Shown: piece after piece, positions 5,783 to 8,320 of the stretch | Layout of the letters: each line of letters starts with the position of its first letter | Position numbering within the stretch: position 1 is the first letter of the stretch | Origin: a bacterium | GTDB lineage: Bacteria; SZUA-182; SZUA-191; JAJRXT01 | Length of the DNA: 8,320 bases | Reading direction: 5' to 3' | NCBI GenBank assembly: GCA_024277605.1 | Contig: JAJRUU010000218.1 | Coordinates: forward strand, 1-8,320 | Program-made: the position numbers and the translations under genes | Notes under the pieces: model-generated | Told to the model about the DNA's origin: nothing | Seen by the model: the letters and a program-made list of their open reading frames with translations, nothing else | The model's database searches: none

Positions 5783-5889
5783 CCCCGAAAAATCCGGGCA
5801 GGCACAGCCTGTTTCTTCAGGACGTTGGCTCATAAACCTTATCTCACAAATGGTCTGGCAAACCCAGTCTAAGTTTATGAATAGATCAG
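5783..5889 (-). repeat. Interspersed repeat, copy D (inverted, shortened)
   Basis: Read on the minus strand from 5889, it matches the other copies: CTGATCTATTCATAAACTTA, GACTGGGTTTGCCAGACC, TTGTGAGATAAGG, GAGCCAACGTCCTGAAG. The middle block of copies A and E is missing; instead a small hairpin CAGGC-ACA-GCCTG (5799-5811) leads to a terminal hairpin at 5784-5798. An 8-base inverted repeat, TCATAAAC/GTTTATGA, at 5830-5837 and 5873-5880 can close a larger stem. It lies between divergent kdsC and the uroporphyrinogen decarboxylase-family gene. Confidence 0.75.
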
Positions 5890-5921
5890 TTTACAGAAAG
5901 TGATTGATTATTTGAACAACT

Positions 5922-5950
5922 TTGATAAAATACCTTTCAGATTCTATATT
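5922..5950 (+). promoter_or_regulatory. Sigma-70-type promoter of the URO-D family gene
   Basis: TTGATA (5922-5927) and TATATT (5945-5950) each match the consensus at 5 of 6 positions and are 17 bases apart. Transcription would start near 5957, leaving a leader of about 30 bases with AGGAG at 5977-5981, 5 bases before the ATG. A second TATAAT at 5952-5957 has no matching -35. Confidence 0.7.
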
Positions 5951-5986
5951 ATATAATTACAATTAGCAACAATAATAGGAGAAAAA

Positions 5987-6997
5987 ATGACCAAAAGGGA
6001 ACGCATCCAGGCTTGTATTCAGGGTAATGAGGTGGATCGGCCTCCCATTTCCTTCTGGCGCCATTTTCCCAAAGCGGATCGGCACCCTGAGCAATTGGCA
6101 CAGGCTACCTTGCAGTTTCAACAACAGTATGACCTGGATTTTATTAAGCTGATGCCTAATGGTTTATATGCAGTGCTTGATTGGGGGTTGAAGGTTCGCC
6201 GGTATCGCGATCCCAAAAAAGGGGAGGGCATAAGCCGTTATGTGGTTCATGAACCCGAGGATTGGGAACGCTTAGCGCCGCTGGATCCGACCAAAGGAGT
6301 CTTGGGACAGCAACTGGAATGCCTGGAGATTCTAAACGAGCAGTTAAAAGGCGGCGTTCCCTTGGTACAGACAATTTTTTCTCCGCTTACCTCAGCTGCC
6401 AAATTGGCTGGCTGTGATAGAATTAAGGACCATTTAGTAAATGCTCCCCAGAAGCTGCAGACCGGTTTGGAAATAATCACCCAAAGCACTATAGATTTTG
6501 CCCGCAGTTGTGTAAAGCGGGGTATTGATGGAGTCTTTTTTGCTACCCAATGGGCCAGCTATAAGCTTTTAAGCGAAAAAACATATCGCAAATTCGGGAA
6601 GCAGTATGATATTCATATTCTCGATGCAGTGCAGGCAGATACCAGCTTTAACATTCTCCATTTGCATGGCGATGAAATAATGTTTGATCTGCTATTGGAT
6701 TATCCGGTGCAAGCTGTCAATTGGCATGATCGACTCACCAGGCCTACCTTGGGAGAAGCGATAACCAAATACGGCGGCTGTGTTATCGGTGGACTGGATC
6801 ATGAGCAAACTATGCGTTCAGGGACAAAAGCTCAAATAACTCAACAGGTGCAGGATGCTATTCAGCAGACCAGGGGTAAGCGATTGATTGTCGGTCCCGG
6901 CTGTGTGCTGGACACTGATGTGCCGGCCTGGAGATTACAGGCTGCCAGAAAAGCGATAGACCGGGCTAAGCCTGGTCTATTCAATCCCAATATATAA
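5987..6997 (+). CDS. Uroporphyrinogen decarboxylase/MtaA superfamily protein, not HemE
   Basis: This 336-residue cytoplasmic TIM-barrel protein starts MTKRERIQACIQGNEVDRPP, the usual opening of the superfamily (RERxxAAlxGexvDRpP). Further landmarks are FWRHF (23-27), ILHLHGDEIMFDLLLDYPV (223-241), NWHDR (245-249), GGLDHEQTM (268-276) and the C-terminal GPGCVLDTDVP (303-312). The RQAGRYLPEY loop that binds the substrate carboxylates in true HemE is absent, so haem synthesis is unlikely. Corrinoid methyltransferases of this superfamily (MtaA, CmuA) bind zinc through HxC and a later Cys; here HLH (225-227) and C306 sit at the comparable places, so a His-for-Cys metal site is possible (inference). 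No corrinoid protein or partner methyltransferase gene is adjacent. The promoter and AGGAG site indicate its own transcript. The substrate is unknown. Confidence 0.85.
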   Translation: MTKRERIQACIQGNEVDRPPISFWRHFPKADRHPEQLAQATLQFQQQYDLDFIKLMPNGLYAVLDWGLKVRRYRDPKKGEGISRYVVHEPEDWERLAPLDPTKGVLGQQLECLEILNEQLKGGVPLVQTIFSPLTSAAKLAGCDRIKDHLVNAPQKLQTGLEIITQSTIDFARSCVKRGIDGVFFATQWASYKLLSEKTYRKFGKQYDIHILDAVQADTSFNILHLHGDEIMFDLLLDYPVQAVNWHDRLTRPTLGEAITKYGGCVIGGLDHEQTMRSGTKAQITQQVQDAIQQTRGKRLIVGPGCVLDTDVPAWRLQAARKAIDRAKPGLFNPNI

Positions 6998-7059
6998 CCA
7001 AATGGCTATTGAGTCCGTTCCGAAAATGCCCTTTATTTAATAATGACCAAGAAAAAACC

Positions 7060-7124
7060 AAGGGTAGGGTGGGCTTTAGCCCGCCATAATAGAGTGTCGG
7101 CCTAAAAGGCCGACCCACCCTTCC
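7060..7124. repeat. Bipartite palindromic repeat (REP-like) between convergent genes
   Basis: Two hairpins stand side by side: GGTGGGC-TTTA-GCCCGCC (7068-7085, one G-T pair) and GTCGGCC-TAAAA-GGCCGAC (7096-7114). The outer arms AAGGGTAGGGTGGG and CCCACCCTTCC are also complementary, so the whole 65 bases can form a branched cruciform. Sequences beginning GTAGGGTGGGC-TTTA-GCCC are, from memory, a common dispersed repeat in several Proteobacteria. Its place between two convergent gene ends (6997 and 7156) fits a two-way transcription block. Confidence 0.75.
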
Positions 7125-7155
7125 ATATATAGAAAATTTTATAATCCATTTCACC

Positions 7156-8043
7156 CTAAAGTAAGCCCCCGCTACCTTTGCAACTGCCGCAAGTCACCTT
7201 CCGCCGCAGCATGTCGATTCCCACCCAGCCGTAACCATGACACTTGTTACATCGTTGTTCTAGCGGCATATCCGGTGGAAAAGGAGCATAACCGCGGCCT
7301 TCACAGATATAACATTCTTCCCTGAAGCAGAAGAAGGGCTGTGAAAACAGCTTACGCCACCAGCTGTCTTTTAAGGTAAATCCAAAACCATCGCAATGCA
7401 GGCAGCGCCCCGCACGAGGGGCAATCCGCTTTACTACCCCTTGCCCCTGGCAATAGTCGCACAGACATTCGCTAAATAACATCTCCCCCCAGCCATGACC
7501 CTGACAGGCGGGGCATATCTCATACTCTTTATGCTGAACCTGGTAATAATACCCTATTCCATTACAGGTGCGGCATGAGACAAAGAGCCACTTTAACCCC
7601 CGCCCCCCACAATTAGAGCATTCCACCCGTTGCTTGGGAACCGGGGAATCGGGCCGGGCAGGCTTTTGGTTTTTAAAATATTGTGAGAGTTCATGTAGCA
7701 TGAACTTGCTGTGGGAGAAATCACCTACGGTTTTATCTGTAGGCTTAGCTTGCGGGTTACTTGCTGTGTGGTGTGATTGGGGGCGCCTGTGTGCGTGGTC
7801 TGTAAATGAATCATAGTCAAAACCCGCCTGTGCCTGGTAATGTAAATCATATTCATGGCGCTTAGACGTATCACTTAATACTTGATACGCCTCCAGGATG
7901 ATTTTAAATCGCTCGGTGGCCTGCTTATCATCCGGGTTTTTGTCTGGATGGTGTCGCAGGGCTAACTTACGATAGGTTTTTTTTATTTTCCTTGCGGTAG
8001 CTGTTTTGTCTAGGCCTAGAATGTTGTAGTAATCTTTGTTCAT
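7156..8043 (-). CDS. J-domain protein with eight CxxCxGxG zinc knuckles
   Basis: Residues 4-67 are a complete J-domain: YYNILGL, then YRKLALRHHPDK with the HPD triad at 32-34, and EAYQVLSDTSKRHEYD, so it should stimulate an Hsp70 ATPase. A linker (68-138) is rich in His, Gln and Pro rather than the Gly/Phe of DnaJ. The rest is eight cysteine knuckles of the DnaJ type, first cysteines at 142, 157, 177, 195, 214, 244, 265 and 285 (CSNCGGRG, CRTCNGIG, CPACQGHG, CDYCQGQG, CLHCDGFG, CYICEGRG, CNKCHGYG, CGSCKGSG). Standard DnaJ has four knuckles holding two zincs, followed by two beta-domains; here the number is doubled and the protein stops 7 residues after the last cysteine. It is therefore a specialised co-chaperone or zinc protein, not DnaJ itself. 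No Shine-Dalgarno precedes the ATG. Confidence 0.88.
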   Translation of the reverse strand: MNKDYYNILGLDKTATARKIKKTYRKLALRHHPDKNPDDKQATERFKIILEAYQVLSDTSKRHEYDLHYQAQAGFDYDSFTDHAHRRPQSHHTASNPQAKPTDKTVGDFSHSKFMLHELSQYFKNQKPARPDSPVPKQRVECSNCGGRGLKWLFVSCRTCNGIGYYYQVQHKEYEICPACQGHGWGEMLFSECLCDYCQGQGVVKRIAPRAGRCLHCDGFGFTLKDSWWRKLFSQPFFCFREECYICEGRGYAPFPPDMPLEQRCNKCHGYGWVGIDMLRRKVTCGSCKGSGGLL

Positions 8044-8052
8044 ATGTATGGA

Positions 8053-8081
8053 ATTATATAGGCATATTTGTCAAAACGCAA
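8053..8081 (-). promoter_or_regulatory. Putative promoter of the J-domain gene, very short leader
   Basis: On the minus strand a perfect TATAAT (8058 to 8053) lies 17 bases after TTGCGT (8081 to 8076), a weak -35. Initiation near 8046-8047 would leave only a few bases before the ATG at 8043, so the mRNA could be leaderless, which agrees with the lack of a Shine-Dalgarno. Confidence 0.45.
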
Positions 8082-8205
8082 GTTCCCGCACACATCCAAG
8101 TGACAGCAGGGAAGTGTATGAGAAATAAGGGGTATCCCATAGTTAGTTCTGTGAATAGTAGCTATCTTTCTTCTTGTCGGCAATAAAAACAGTGCCATAT
8201 TTCTC

Positions 8206-8234
8206 TTGAGTTAAATTTTTATTACCTCTATAAT
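8206..8234 (+). promoter_or_regulatory. Sigma-70-type promoter of the gene at the right edge
   Basis: TTGAGT (8206-8211, 4 of 6) and a perfect TATAAT (8229-8234) are exactly 17 bases apart. The leader would be about 60 bases. The region between this and the J-domain gene (8082-8205) holds nothing I can assign. Confidence 0.65.
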
Positions 8235-8301
8235 ATAACTAAATCCAACTTAATGTTGGTTTAATGCTTTTTTTGTTTTATGTAGTGGGAGAAATTATAG
8301 T

Positions 8302-8320
8302 ATGAAAAATTTAGCGGCTG
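8302..8320 (+). CDS. Start of an unidentified gene (runs off right edge)
   Basis: ATG at 8302-8304 opens a frame reading MKNLAA before the window ends. GGGAG lies about 10 bases upstream, somewhat far for a Shine-Dalgarno, and a good promoter is placed before it. MKN-type starts are common in exported proteins, but six residues are too few for any call. Confidence 0.45.

Noticed and set aside
5783..5889. The folded repeat as a tRNA or known riboswitch.
   Set aside because: There is no acceptor stem, T-loop GTTCGA or other conserved tRNA motif, and I recognise no riboswitch core; the sequence recurs as a dispersed repeat.
5987..6997. Annotation as hemE.
   Set aside because: The RQAGRYxPEY substrate loop is absent and the N-terminus has FWRHF instead, so only the superfamily name is supported.
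7156..8043. Annotation as dnaJ.
   Set aside because: There is no Gly/Phe region and no C-terminal beta-domains, and the knuckle number is eight instead of four.
8053..8074. A perfect TTGACA upstream of the TATAAT before the J-domain gene.
   Set aside because: The spacer would be only 10 bases, too short for sigma-70; it is noted only as a coincidence.
8118..8186. A 22-codon open frame starting MRNKGYPIVSS.
   Set aside because: It has no Shine-Dalgarno at a good distance and no recognisable motif, and such short frames are expected by chance.

Overview
The window reads as chromosome of a Gram-negative bacterium with moderate GC and short interspersed repeats. The Gram-negative call rests on a KDO-8-phosphate phosphatase (kdsC, lipopolysaccharide core synthesis), a lipoprotein with a lipobox, Sec signal peptides and an exported c-type cytochrome. 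I cannot fix the taxon. The dense small repeats, a relic sensor kinase and a bipartite GGGTAGGGTGGGC-type palindrome suggest an uncultured environmental lineage rather than a streamlined genome.

Layout. 1-1644 (minus): an amidohydrolase-2 family metal-dependent hydrolase overlaps by 8 bases an exported TPR protein that runs off the left edge. 1882-2652 (minus): an acetolactate decarboxylase made as a lipoprotein. 2665-3194: an intergenic stretch with two copies of a repeat and a decayed fragment of a sensor histidine kinase that ends at the H-box. 3195-3707 (plus): a small exported monohaem cytochrome c with three 21-residue charged helical repeats at its C-terminus. 3857-4417 (minus): a secreted ankyrin-repeat protein. 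4559-5767 (minus): kdsC followed by grpE, probably one transcript. 5987-6997 (plus): a non-HemE member of the uroporphyrinogen decarboxylase/MtaA superfamily behind a clear sigma-70-type promoter. 7156-8043 (minus): an unusual J-domain protein with eight CxxCxGxG zinc knuckles and no C-terminal substrate-binding domains. 8302 onward (plus): the first codons of another gene behind a good promoter.

The genes do not form one obvious pathway; the window is a set of housekeeping and exported-protein genes. Its least ordinary features are (i) an interspersed element of about 110-180 bases present in five diverged copies, all with the same end facing the start of a neighbouring gene, one of which supplies the C-terminal codons of grpE; (ii) the eight-knuckle J-domain protein; and (iii) the lipoprotein acetolactate decarboxylase. 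No transposase, CRISPR array, phage module, rRNA or tRNA gene is visible.
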